NCBI GenBank assembly: GCA_958346135.1 | Contig: CATVQN010000001.1 | Coordinates: 1 to 36,254, forward strand | Reading direction: 5' to 3' | Length of the DNA stretch: 36,254 bases | Source of the DNA: an uncultured Eubacteriales bacterium | Lineage (GTDB): Bacteria > Bacillota > Clostridia > Monoglobales > Monoglobaceae | Shown here: one piece after another, positions 17,401 through 23,194 of the stretch | Layout of the letters: the number at the start of each line of letters is the position of its first letter | How positions within the stretch are numbered: position 1 is the first letter of the stretch | Notes under the pieces: generated by a model | Databases searched by the model: none | What the model was told of the DNA's origin: nothing | What the model saw: only the letters and a program-made list of their open reading frames with translations | Program-made: the position numbers and the translations under genes

Positions 17401-20400
17401 GTCATTTTCGTGCTGTTCCACGCTGGTACGGCGATCCGTTACCATATCCTGATAAGTACGCTCTAAAATATCGTCGATTAAGTATTCCCTGAAATCCGGC
17501 AGCGTGGTGTAGGCTTCATAAAGGGCGGGACGGCTGTCTTTCAGACCGGACAGCAGTTCGTCCAGTTTTGCTGAAAGTTCTTCCTGGGCATCCAGCACAT
17601 CTGTATCCCGGTCACGCAGGAAAGGATAGATCTCACTCTGTTCGATCAATCCGATCAGTTCCGGCAGCGCCGCTTCATAAAGCCGTTTCGGGGTAAGGGC
17701 TGCCTGTTCCGTTGCCTGGGCAAGCACTTCCTTGTGCAGACGGTTATGGAAAGCGGACACATCAAAATAGGCTTTGGTCAGTTCCACATCGTCCACGGCA
17801 AGCACCGCCCGCCTGATAGCGACGTCGCACTCGATTTTGATATTTTCCTCATCGGAATTTTCCAGGGCGTTGGCAAAGGCGTTATCCTGTAAGACCTGGG
17901 CTAAGACCACGGGCTGGAATTGCTCATAAATATCCCGGACAGTGCGCTTTGCCGGTTCCGGCTCCAGGGCGGCCTCCGCTTCGTCACGCTCCAGCATAGA
18001 CCGGGTGTGGTCTGCCAGTTCCTCCGGCTTCGGGGTTTCACTTCCCAATTCCTCAAAAGCGTCATTCAAATATTCTTCAGAAACCACAAGCCCTTGTTTA
18101 TCCAACAGTTCCTGTGCCTGTAAAATGATTTTCTCACGGGAGGATGGAGCATCCGGTTTTTCCGGTTCCGTCTGCACCGCACTTTCCGAAAAATCAAAGG
18201 AAAGCTGTTCCGGTTCGTCCGCTTTTGCCGTTTTGCGGCTCTGGCTCTTTAACCGCCGCAGGGCAGACTGGGCGGCATCCAGGGGCTTTTGTTCCCGGCT
18301 GGCTTTCGGCTGTTTCGCCGGTGCCGCCTTTTGGGGCATATCCGCCGCCCTTTGGATCAGCGAATAGGAGCCGTCTTTGTAAGCGGAAAGCCTGTCATAC
18401 GCCCTGGTGCAGACTTCATAGCCATACTGTTTGGGTGTCAGGGACTGCAAGCCGTCTTTCATCACAGACAGCAGGCCGTCCACCTGCGCCGGATTATCAA
18501 GCATGGGGCGAACCTGCTTCCAGCCATCAAAGAATCCCTCCACCTGATAAGGACGCTGTTCTTTGGCTGCATAGTGGAAAAAGGAATCCACATCACGGGA
18601 GAGGATAAAACGCTCATATTCCGGGAACCGTGCCTTATCGTCCGGGGTAAGGAACCGCCCACTTTCCATAAGCTGATGGATATGGCGCTCGGCCTGGTTC
18701 CAGTTCAAAGAAGTTTCCGCATAAGGCTTCCCATAGCTGCGCTTGATCTTCATGCCTTTGGCATCATGCCAGGTATCACGGATAGAACTGCCACTGCCGC
18801 CAGTGCCAAAAGACTCTTTCAGATAATCCTGTCTTTCTTTGCGGTCTGTGTGATTCTGGAAAAACACATACGCCGCCAGCTTGCTGTCCGAATAGCCGCC
18901 GCCAGGGGCAAGCACCTCATTGATTTCGTCTTCTGTAATGAAAGTGGGGCGTTCTTCCTTGAACTGCCCATCCAGGGGAAAGACTTCTGCCGGGATCTGC
19001 GCCTGCTCAAGCCGGTGCAAAATGGCGTTGGGGCGGTGAAAATGGAACCGCAGGATTTCCCGGTTCTCCTGGTAAGCATCGCAGAAGCCCTCCATTTCTT
19101 TTACAACAGCCGCCAACTGCTCCGGGGATTGCAGCAGCTTTTCTAACTTAGCCGTATCCTCCGGGAAACCGCCCCTCTGCATATAGACTCCATCCACAGT
19201 GGGGAGAAGTCCGGCTTCCTTTGCCCCATCGCCAAAATCCTGCCTAAGATACCAAAGCTGCGCCGCCAGTTCTTTAAATTCATTCCCTTTGACCCGGCCT
19301 GCCTGTTCCGCAGAAAGATATTTGCCGGTTTCCACCAGCCTGCGGATACGGCTTTCTACCTCCGTCCAGGACAGGCGCAGGCTCTCTTTGTCATAGCGGG
19401 CACTTTTGCCGCTGTTGATAGAAAGCCCGTTTTCATCAAACCAGACCGCATAGGGAGTGCCGTCTATGGTAAAGCCACGCCCGCCGGTGCCGAACTCTTT
19501 GCGTAAGGATACCGCCATTTCTCCCGCAGGAGCGCCAGCCTGATACTGGGCATAAATACGGAGCGCACCGGCAGGCTCGTTGGTTCCGGCAGACAAAATC
19601 CGCTCGACTGCCTGCTCCGGCACCATGCCCACAGAAAAAGCGGGGGCGCTTGCCTCCGCTTGTGACTGGGCGATCTGTTCAATCTGTTCCTCCACGGTGG
19701 GGAACAGGGACATTTGTGTAAAAGTTGGGTTGGCATCGGAATAGGGGCCGTCCATCTCCACAGACGATAAGACGGCAGGCTCGCCGCCTGCCGTCCGGGT
19801 GTCTGTATTTAACTGTAAATCAGGTCTGCCATCACGATCTCCTCGGCTCTCTGCCGGATGTTGTTCATCCGCTGTACCCATTCCATCTGGTTGGCTGCTT
19901 TCAGTTCCTCCGTCACGCCCTCGCTCATCGCCAGTTCCGCCATCACGCTCTCTACCTGCTGGTTCGCCGCCTGGTCGATCTCCGTCAGATGTGCCCACAG
20001 GGTTCCTTTCAACAGCATCGCCGTGTAAGCCGCTTTCCGGTGTTCCATCAGATATTTCTCCCTCGCCCTGCCGTACCGGGTCAGGGTTTCCGGTTCGTTC
20101 TTCCTGCTGTCCATCACGATGTTCGGAATCTGATAACCGTTCCGGTTGGTGTATGTCAATTCGCTCATCTTCGCCACTCCTTTCACGCTTTAAAGTGTTA
20201 AACTGTTCATCTTTATTATAGGACACATCCGGCTGTTTGGCAAGGCTTTTTTTCGCCTGTCTGACCTGTTCCAGTTGGATATTTTTTACCGCCTCACCGA
20301 TCTCCATTAAAATGGTGCGGTTGGCTTCGGCGGTGGCAGTGCCCAGGCAGGCCAGGGTGCCCACGTTGTTAAAGTTCGTGATGCCCCGCAGATCGTCTGC

Positions 20401-21027
20401 GTCGATATAGAGGGAAGCGTCCAGCCCGCAGCGGGTTAAAACCGCATACTGGACGCTGGCTTTTATGGTGTCACGGAAAATGACCTCTATGTTGTGGTCG
20501 TCCAGTCCCTCTAAAAAGCTGTCCTCCACCTCATAGTGCAGGTCACGGAGATATTCCCCATAGTGTTCCTCCGACACCTTTGAAGCCGCTTCCATCAGGC
20601 ACTCGCCCAGGTCGCCGCCCTCCGGGATACCGAACGCTTTTGCCAGCCGTTCCATAACCGGGGCATGATAGGCTTCCTCCATTCTCCAAAGCCACGGGTC
20701 TTTGCCGCCTTTTACCCTATGAGTATCAGAAACATCGTGGACGTTCTGGATATAGGGCCTGCCGCCTGTGCCTTTGCGGATCAAGCCGATTGCATTGGAA
20801 CCAGCGGTGACCCAGCGGTGCATCTTGTTATTCCACGTTTCAATGTCCGCACAGGCGACTGCATCCGGGCGCTGGATATAGATTAAAAGCTGGTCGTCAA
20901 AATCATAGCTTTTATAAAACCGGGATGCCGTGGTTAGAAACTTCTGCCAGTTTTCCGGTGTTCTTGTGACTTCCTGCTGGGCTTTCTGCGCCAGCTCAGA
21001 AATATACAGAAACCATCTGTTTGCCAT
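11497..21027 (-). CDS. Giant ICE protein: N6-methylase-like domain plus SNF2-type helicase
   Basis: A 3176-residue protein of the kind found in Tn1549/CTn4-type elements. Order: ArdC-like N-terminal region (about 1-275); acidic, Gly/Asp/Arg-rich linker (276-415) that overlaps tnpV in another frame; two tandem copies of a module ending FGTGG (about 480-830); an acidic region; two tandem copies of a module containing YCLFYGEDA and YLFYGKDA (about 1240-1470), resembling MutS domain I; a methylase-like domain with EPAMGTGNFFG near 1681 and GNVPFG near 1743 in place of NPPY/F; and a SNF2/superfamily-2 helicase with GAGKT near 2356, DEAH near 2516 and REGRILRQG near 2849. It probably protects or processes transferred DNA; its exact role is unknown. 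AAAGGAGG precedes the ATG. The stop overlaps the mobC start. Confidence 0.88.
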   Translation of the reverse strand: MANRWFLYISELAQKAQQEVTRTPENWQKFLTTASRFYKSYDFDDQLLIYIQRPDAVACADIETWNNKMHRWVTAGSNAIGLIRKGTGGRPYIQNVHDVSDTHRVKGGKDPWLWRMEEAYHAPVMERLAKAFGIPEGGDLGECLMEAASKVSEEHYGEYLRDLHYEVEDSFLEGLDDHNIEVIFRDTIKASVQYAVLTRCGLDASLYIDADDLRGITNFNNVGTLACLGTATAEANRTILMEIGEAVKNIQLEQVRQAKKSLAKQPDVSYNKDEQFNTLKRERSGEDERIDIHQPERLSDSEHRDGQQEERTGNPDPVRQGEGEISDGTPESGLHGDAVERNPVGTSDGDRPGGEPAGRERDGGTGDERGRDGGTESSQPDGMGTADEQHPAESRGDRDGRPDLQLNTDTRTAGGEPAVLSSVEMDGPYSDANPTFTQMSLFPTVEEQIEQIAQSQAEASAPAFSVGMVPEQAVERILSAGTNEPAGALRIYAQYQAGAPAGEMAVSLRKEFGTGGRGFTIDGTPYAVWFDENGLSINSGKSARYDKESLRLSWTEVESRIRRLVETGKYLSAEQAGRVKGNEFKELAAQLWYLRQDFGDGAKEAGLLPTVDGVYMQRGGFPEDTAKLEKLLQSPEQLAAVVKEMEGFCDAYQENREILRFHFHRPNAILHRLEQAQIPAEVFPLDGQFKEERPTFITEDEINEVLAPGGGYSDSKLAAYVFFQNHTDRKERQDYLKESFGTGGSGSSIRDTWHDAKGMKIKRSYGKPYAETSLNWNQAERHIHQLMESGRFLTPDDKARFPEYERFILSRDVDSFFHYAAKEQRPYQVEGFFDGWKQVRPMLDNPAQVDGLLSVMKDGLQSLTPKQYGYEVCTRAYDRLSAYKDGSYSLIQRAADMPQKAAPAKQPKASREQKPLDAAQSALRRLKSQSRKTAKADEPEQLSFDFSESAVQTEPEKPDAPSSREKIILQAQELLDKQGLVVSEEYLNDAFEELGSETPKPEELADHTRSMLERDEAEAALEPEPAKRTVRDIYEQFQPVVLAQVLQDNAFANALENSDEENIKIECDVAIRRAVLAVDDVELTKAYFDVSAFHNRLHKEVLAQATEQAALTPKRLYEAALPELIGLIEQSEIYPFLRDRDTDVLDAQEELSAKLDELLSGLKDSRPALYEAYTTLPDFREYLIDDILERTYQDMVTDRRTSVEQHENDPDAPAWVTGKTEPEEPAETSGSTTLLPHVDAYNALKEKHPKELVGIQNGGYCLFYGEDARTAFEAVPVSWLLPVDLPGIGEVTVAGIREGWQEAADRLQTAGLPAVFFQDNGETYTALGRTLTLKEAGQESTLPQPERTDRETRAGAPSEEESPQPEPNLTPLTEEYLKLKAEYPGHVAGVRVDDLYLFYGKDAETAAKALGSKIVTREIPGLGETAVTGSAASWQALGEKLLQHGNSALFARPEGETYEVQKVLEIADYIPIGMQVTDEGRTFTIDSVDYDFGSVSLRDDTFAAGTGFPVFRNEPVSYVRELVKDAQDKELEELAASGAPLSEPSEPAAPVQPQPPKAENFRITAPDLGVGGPKAKYQANVAAIRLLKELEAGGRNATPEEQETLSRYVGWGGIPQAFDGSDEKWKTEYAELKGLLTPAEYEAARGSTLNAHYTAPVIIESIYHAVEQMGLEPKTMLEPAMGTGNFFGMVPDSMKDTALYGVELDSITGRIAKQLYPQAHITVDGFERVNFADNRFDLAVGNVPFGNYQIADARYDKQHFFIHDYFFGKTLDKVRPGGIVAFITSKGTLDKPNTAVREYLAERADLLGAVRLPDNAFKNAGTEVTSDIIFLQKRAAPPEQMPDWVDVSQTAAGIPVNKYFEQHPEMVLGSMVWEGGPYGQETACKPLPDADLKEQLAAAVANLSAPDKALLMREAAAPEQEAEPLDAPAEVRNFSYTEANGKLYYKEDGGLIPVEVPAATEERIRGMIALRDITRNLIETQLNGGSDAQIAQLQTRLNSAYDSFTAKWGLLNSTGNKRAFEQDSSYCLLCSLEVLDEDRNLERKADMFSKRTINQEKRINHVDTPVEALAVSIGERAGVDLSFMAEILDRPGEELEIAKELSGVIFKNPEKGLDHPLEGWENADEYLSGNVRKKLAAARAAAEHDPAYAVNVSALEQSQPKDLSAAEIDVRIGATWIDPKYYTQFTYELLKTPGYLRGDTIAARYSAATGEWNISGKTRDSTNNTLAYVTYGTKRKNAYAIIEDSLNLRDCRVYDTIHDADGTEKRVLNTKETMLAQQKQEMVREAFKSWIWKDPERREALCQKYNEIFNSIKPREYDGSHIRFTGMTPEIKLRPHQQNAVARMLYGGNSLLAHCVGAGKTFEIIAAAMEGKRLGLCRKNLVVVPNHLTEQWGADFLRLYPGAKVLVATKKDFEPQNRKKFCSRIATGDYDAVVIGHSQFEKIPLSPERQKAILREQIDQVIDGIEEAKAQNGERYTIKQLEKSRKSLQAKLEKLNDQSRKDDVVTFEELGVDKLFVDEAHGFKNLFLTTKMRNVAGIGQSEAQKSSDMFAKCRYLDDLTGGKGVVFATGTPVSNSMVELYTMMRYLQYDLLKETGLDHFDSWAAAFGETVTALELAPEGGGFRAKTRFAKFFNLPELMAMWKEAADIQTAEMLKLPVPASENITVVTKPSEFQKELVAELGERAEDVRNRLVDPREDNMLKITSDGRKLALDQRLAYPELPDDPESKVNACVGNVLKVWRDTEPQKGAQLVFCDLSTPHGDNSFNVYDDIKQKLMAQGVPPEQIAFIHDAKTDVQKAELFSKVRKGQVRVLLGSTSKMGAGTNVQTRLAALHHLDCPWRPADIEQREGRILRQGNQFKSVKIFKYVTEGTFDAYNWGLIENKQKFIGQLMSGKNPSRSCEDVDEAALSYAEVKALASGDPRIMEKTELDGQVTKLKLLKANHESQRYALEDNLIKFYPQAIKREQETIADLETDIRHLEAHTPPDKEHFSMTVRGTTYTEKKEAGQAIIAAFESLKDLSDKVELGEYRGFPMTLWVSDSGLSPKLQITLKHTRSHTFEPGSDPFGNITRMDNVLEGMRDNLKQHQTVLGNLLQQMEDAKVEVKRPFPQEAELAEKSERLAALNVALNIGGKDKPNSRERQKHDGKTSIKRLLRRMGVESAASAAPKKDKEMEVAI
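19809..20168 (-). CDS. tnpV: TnpV-family protein encoded inside the giant gene in another frame
   Basis: A 119-residue frame, same strand as the giant gene but shifted by one base, covering its residues about 287-406. The protein (MSELTYTNRNGYQIPNIV...; KYLMEHRKAAYTAMLLKGTL; EGVTEELKAANQMEWVQRMN; RAEEIVMADLIYS) closely follows the transposon-encoded TnpV family first named in Tn4451. AAAGGAG stands eight bases before the ATG at 20166-20168; a GTG further up falls within this ribosome site and is unlikely. In the giant frame the same DNA encodes a low-complexity hydrophilic linker, as expected for an overprinted segment. The biochemical role of TnpV is unknown to me. Both frames are fully open, so this is probably dual-coding DNA. 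Confidence 0.75.
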   Translation of the reverse strand: MSELTYTNRNGYQIPNIVMDSRKNEPETLTRYGRAREKYLMEHRKAAYTAMLLKGTLWAHLTEIDQAANQQVESVMAELAMSEGVTEELKAANQMEWVQRMNNIRQRAEEIVMADLIYS

Positions 21028-21050
21028 TGTGACCTCCTTTCAAACGAAAA

Positions 21051-21086
21051 ACACCCAGAACCTGCTTTTTTACAAGTTCTGGGTGT
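21051..21086 (-). terminator. Hairpin between the small Spo0A-like gene and the giant gene
   Basis: An 11-bp perfect stem (21051-21061 with 21076-21086) followed on the minus strand by TTTTTCGTTTG, just 15 bases before the ribosome site of the giant gene. It may be a terminator or an attenuator limiting read-through from the promoter at 21376. Confidence 0.6.
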
Positions 21087-21105
21087 AGTTTACAAATAGG
21101 ATTCT

Positions 21106-21330
21106 TTAATAATTTTGTTTTGCCTGTTCCGATAAATGGCGGATCAATTCTTCTGGGGTTGGGATTTCTCCCTTGCATGGAACACGGCTCTGATAGGCTT
21201 TGGTTATCTCGTTATTATTTAGTGGATTGGTATATGCGTCCGTAATAGCAGCCTGCATTTCCCGCTTGACTTCTTCCACGCTGACACCGTATTCTTTCGC
21301 TACTTTCCGGTATATCTTCCTCATGTTCAT
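21106..21330 (-). CDS. Small ICE protein resembling the Spo0A C-terminal DNA-binding domain
   Basis: A 74-residue protein with the pattern IYRKVAKEYGVSVEEVKREMQAAITDAY, which resembles the helix-turn-helix of the Spo0A C-terminal domain (YPDIAKKY...RVERAIRHAIE in Spo0A). The tail IPTPEELIRHLSEQAKQ is typical of similar short proteins in clostridial ICEs. It has no receiver domain, so it is not Spo0A itself. AGGAGG lies eight bases before the ATG, and a near-consensus promoter (21376-21404) drives it. It is placed ahead of the giant gene and divergent from an Xre regulator, so a role in controlling the transfer operon is plausible but inferred. Confidence 0.7.
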   Translation of the reverse strand: MNMRKIYRKVAKEYGVSVEEVKREMQAAITDAYTNPLNNNEITKAYQSRVPCKGEIPTPEELIRHLSEQAKQNY

Positions 21331-21375
21331 AAAAGTTTCCTCCTAAGTAAATACTGTAATCGCCTGAATGATTCG

Positions 21376-21404
21376 ATTATAAGCGATAATAACACTCGTT
21401 TCAA
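21376..21404 (-). promoter_or_regulatory. Strong promoter reading toward the giant gene
   Basis: On the minus strand TTGAAA (21399-21404), a 17-base spacer and TATAAT (21376-21381). It drives the 74-residue gene and probably the methylase/helicase-mobC-relaxase set beyond it. The plus-strand xre gene starts 75 bases away, so its product may act here. Confidence 0.75.
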
Positions 21405-21478
21405 TAGAAACAGGCGTTACAATCGCTCGGTTTTGGCTTCGGCGTGACTTATGATTATCTACAAGGAGGGAGCAGCAA

Positions 21479-21796
21479 ATGGAAGAACAATTTATTCGTG
21501 ACCGGCTTTCCAAACTTCGGGAAGAAAAGCAGGTTTCAGAACGAAAAATGAGCCTGGATTTAGGACACAGCACCAGTTATATCCGTGGCATCACATCCGG
21601 CAGGTCGCTCCCGTCTATGAGCGAGTTCCTTTATATCTGTGAATACTTAGGTATCACACCATCAGAATTCTTCAAAGAAGAAAAAGAAACCACTTTGACC
21701 CAACAAAAAGCGATTGACTATATCTATACCATGACGGATGAGGACATCCAGTTACTAATTGGATTTATCGAACGGATGAAGCACACAGACGAATAA
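21479..21796 (+). CDS. Xre-family helix-turn-helix regulator
   Basis: A 105-residue protein with a classic Cro/CI-type helix-turn-helix: RLSKLREEKQVSERKMSLDLGHSTSYIRGITSGRSLPSMSEFLYICEYLGITPSEFF. The last 35 residues (TDEDIQLLIGFIERMK) are a helical tail, probably for dimerisation. AAGGAGGGAGCAGCAA before the ATG supports the start. It is transcribed alone on the plus strand between two minus-strand gene blocks, divergent from the Spo0A-like gene, and followed by a terminator. Such regulators usually keep ICE transfer genes quiet; the target is inferred from position. Confidence 0.85.
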   Translation: MEEQFIRDRLSKLREEKQVSERKMSLDLGHSTSYIRGITSGRSLPSMSEFLYICEYLGITPSEFFKEEKETTLTQQKAIDYIYTMTDEDIQLLIGFIERMKHTDE

Positions 21797-21831
21797 CAGG
21801 CGGTATCTGAAAAGAACGGACACCGCCTGTT
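21795..21831. terminator. Terminator between xre and the converging transfer operon
   Basis: A 10-bp stem (21795-21804 with 21822-21831) overlaps the xre stop and is followed by TTCTTATT on the plus strand. It also lies just past the stop of the minus-strand gene at 21834 and may serve both. Confidence 0.65.
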
Positions 21832-21833
21832 TC

Positions 21834-22121
21834 TTATTGTCGGCGTTCTTTATTTTTCCGGTTCATATCCTCCAAAACCTTTTTCTGTGCTTCAGACAAC
21901 ACCCTGGGCGGGGCAATCTTAACCCACTTCTTGGGAAGTGAGTATGTCAGACCGCCGTAGCCATTGTCGCCAGTCTGCGTGACCTGCTCCGGGTGGCTCT
22001 GGTACAAGCTGTTCAGCGTGTTCTGCAAGCCTGTGTTGTAGGTATAAACCGCAGCAGTGGATTCACTCTCATTAAAGAGGATGATCGTTTCCTGCTCATA
22101 CTTTGTTAATCTCATAGGCAT
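21834..22121 (-). CDS. Conserved small ICE protein, unknown function
   Basis: A 95-residue soluble protein starting MPMRLTKYEQETIILFNESE, a beginning I know from many short proteins in clostridial conjugative elements, none with a known role. The middle reads PKKWVKIAPPR and the C-terminus is a charged helix (LSEAQKKVLEDMNRKNKERRQ). There are no membrane segments, cysteines or recognised catalytic motifs. Its ATG overlaps the stop of the preceding gene by one base (TAATG), with GGAGAGG just before it. It is the last gene of the minus-strand transfer operon. Confidence 0.75.
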   Translation of the reverse strand: MPMRLTKYEQETIILFNESESTAAVYTYNTGLQNTLNSLYQSHPEQVTQTGDNGYGGLTYSLPKKWVKIAPPRVLSEAQKKVLEDMNRKNKERRQ

Positions 22122-23194
22122 TACCTCTCCAAATCTTTCCGCTTCGCCGGGGGCTTGGCTGCCGTATGCTGTTCCGGCTTTTTCGCAAGCTGCTCCCGGA
22201 TCGAGGGCTTTTTTTCCGTTTTCTTTTGCGGCTGCTCCCTGGAAAAATCTTTTTCCCGCATCTGCCTAAAAGCGGTGATCCTGCCGGTTTCATCCGTGAC
22301 GGGGGCATACATCTTCGGAATCTTAAACATCATGCCGTCCAGACTGATGCCGCCGTAGTAATTCCCGTGGGCGTCCCGTTCTTTCTGAAGCAGCACGGTC
22401 TTATCGGCAAGGATAAAGCCCTCCATTTCATGCTTATAGACCAGGCCACAGGGAATCCCGCCAGACTGGGTAAGGGCGATTTCTTTGCCCACCGGCTCAA
22501 AGGGATTCTCCACCGGCGCATCCTCCACCACACGAAAAGCGGTAGGCTTGCCCCGTTTGCTCCGCTCGGCAACTTCATAGATATGGGCATCAATGTAACT
22601 GCCGTTTACCCTGCGGTTGGAGGACTCATAAAAATCCGGGTTGGACGCACAGGGCGTTAAAAGGATGCCGCCTTTGACAATGTACTGATCCTGGGTAATC
22701 TCACCGGGTTCGATATACCGCTCAAAGCGGTTGACCGGCACGACCCGTAGAAGCGGCGTTTCCGATTTTTGTTTCAACACCTCATTTGCCGTTACTGGTT
22801 CTTCTTTTTTGGCTGTTTCCTCCTGGACAGATATGTTATTGATAATGCCGTCAATCATGTTATAATTCTGTTCCATGCTCATTTCTGCATATTTTATAGG
22901 ATTTTCCTCCAATTCCATAAATGGAAAAGCAGCACCGTAATGCTTTCCCAACTGCCGGAGGGATGTCAGGGTATGTTCTGTCAACACAGAACTGGTTCCA
23001 TCTTGGTTATATACAATCGCATCATTCAAGAGAAATTTATAGAAATTTTTTCCCGTCCATTGACTGTCTGCGTCTTTTGCAAATATCCGCCCATCTTTTG
23101 TGTGGGAAAGGCGGATGTCATAAATTTTCAAACGGTCAAGGGTGGTATAAAGGATGTCAATCTCATCTTCCAACAATGTTTTGATGTCCATCAT
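22121..23194 (-). CDS. DUF4316-like ICE protein
   Basis: A 357-residue soluble protein. The segment AEMSMEQNYNMIDGIINN matches the short motif I associate with DUF4316 proteins of conjugative elements. Around it lie an N-terminal domain (residues 1-120) and a beta-rich C-terminal domain with HEMEGFILADKTVLLQ and YYGGISLDGMMFKIPKMYAPV. The tail is Lys/Pro/Glu-rich (KKTEKKPSIREQLAKKPEQ) and probably disordered. The function is unknown. The ATG follows the topB stop directly (TAAATG) with AAAGGGG upstream, so the two are translated as an operon. In related elements this protein also accompanies topoisomerase III and the VirB4 block. Confidence 0.7.
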   Translation of the reverse strand: MMDIKTLLEDEIDILYTTLDRLKIYDIRLSHTKDGRIFAKDADSQWTGKNFYKFLLNDAIVYNQDGTSSVLTEHTLTSLRQLGKHYGAAFPFMELEENPIKYAEMSMEQNYNMIDGIINNISVQEETAKKEEPVTANEVLKQKSETPLLRVVPVNRFERYIEPGEITQDQYIVKGGILLTPCASNPDFYESSNRRVNGSYIDAHIYEVAERSKRGKPTAFRVVEDAPVENPFEPVGKEIALTQSGGIPCGLVYKHEMEGFILADKTVLLQKERDAHGNYYGGISLDGMMFKIPKMYAPVTDETGRITAFRQMREKDFSREQPQKKTEKKPSIREQLAKKPEQHTAAKPPAKRKDLER

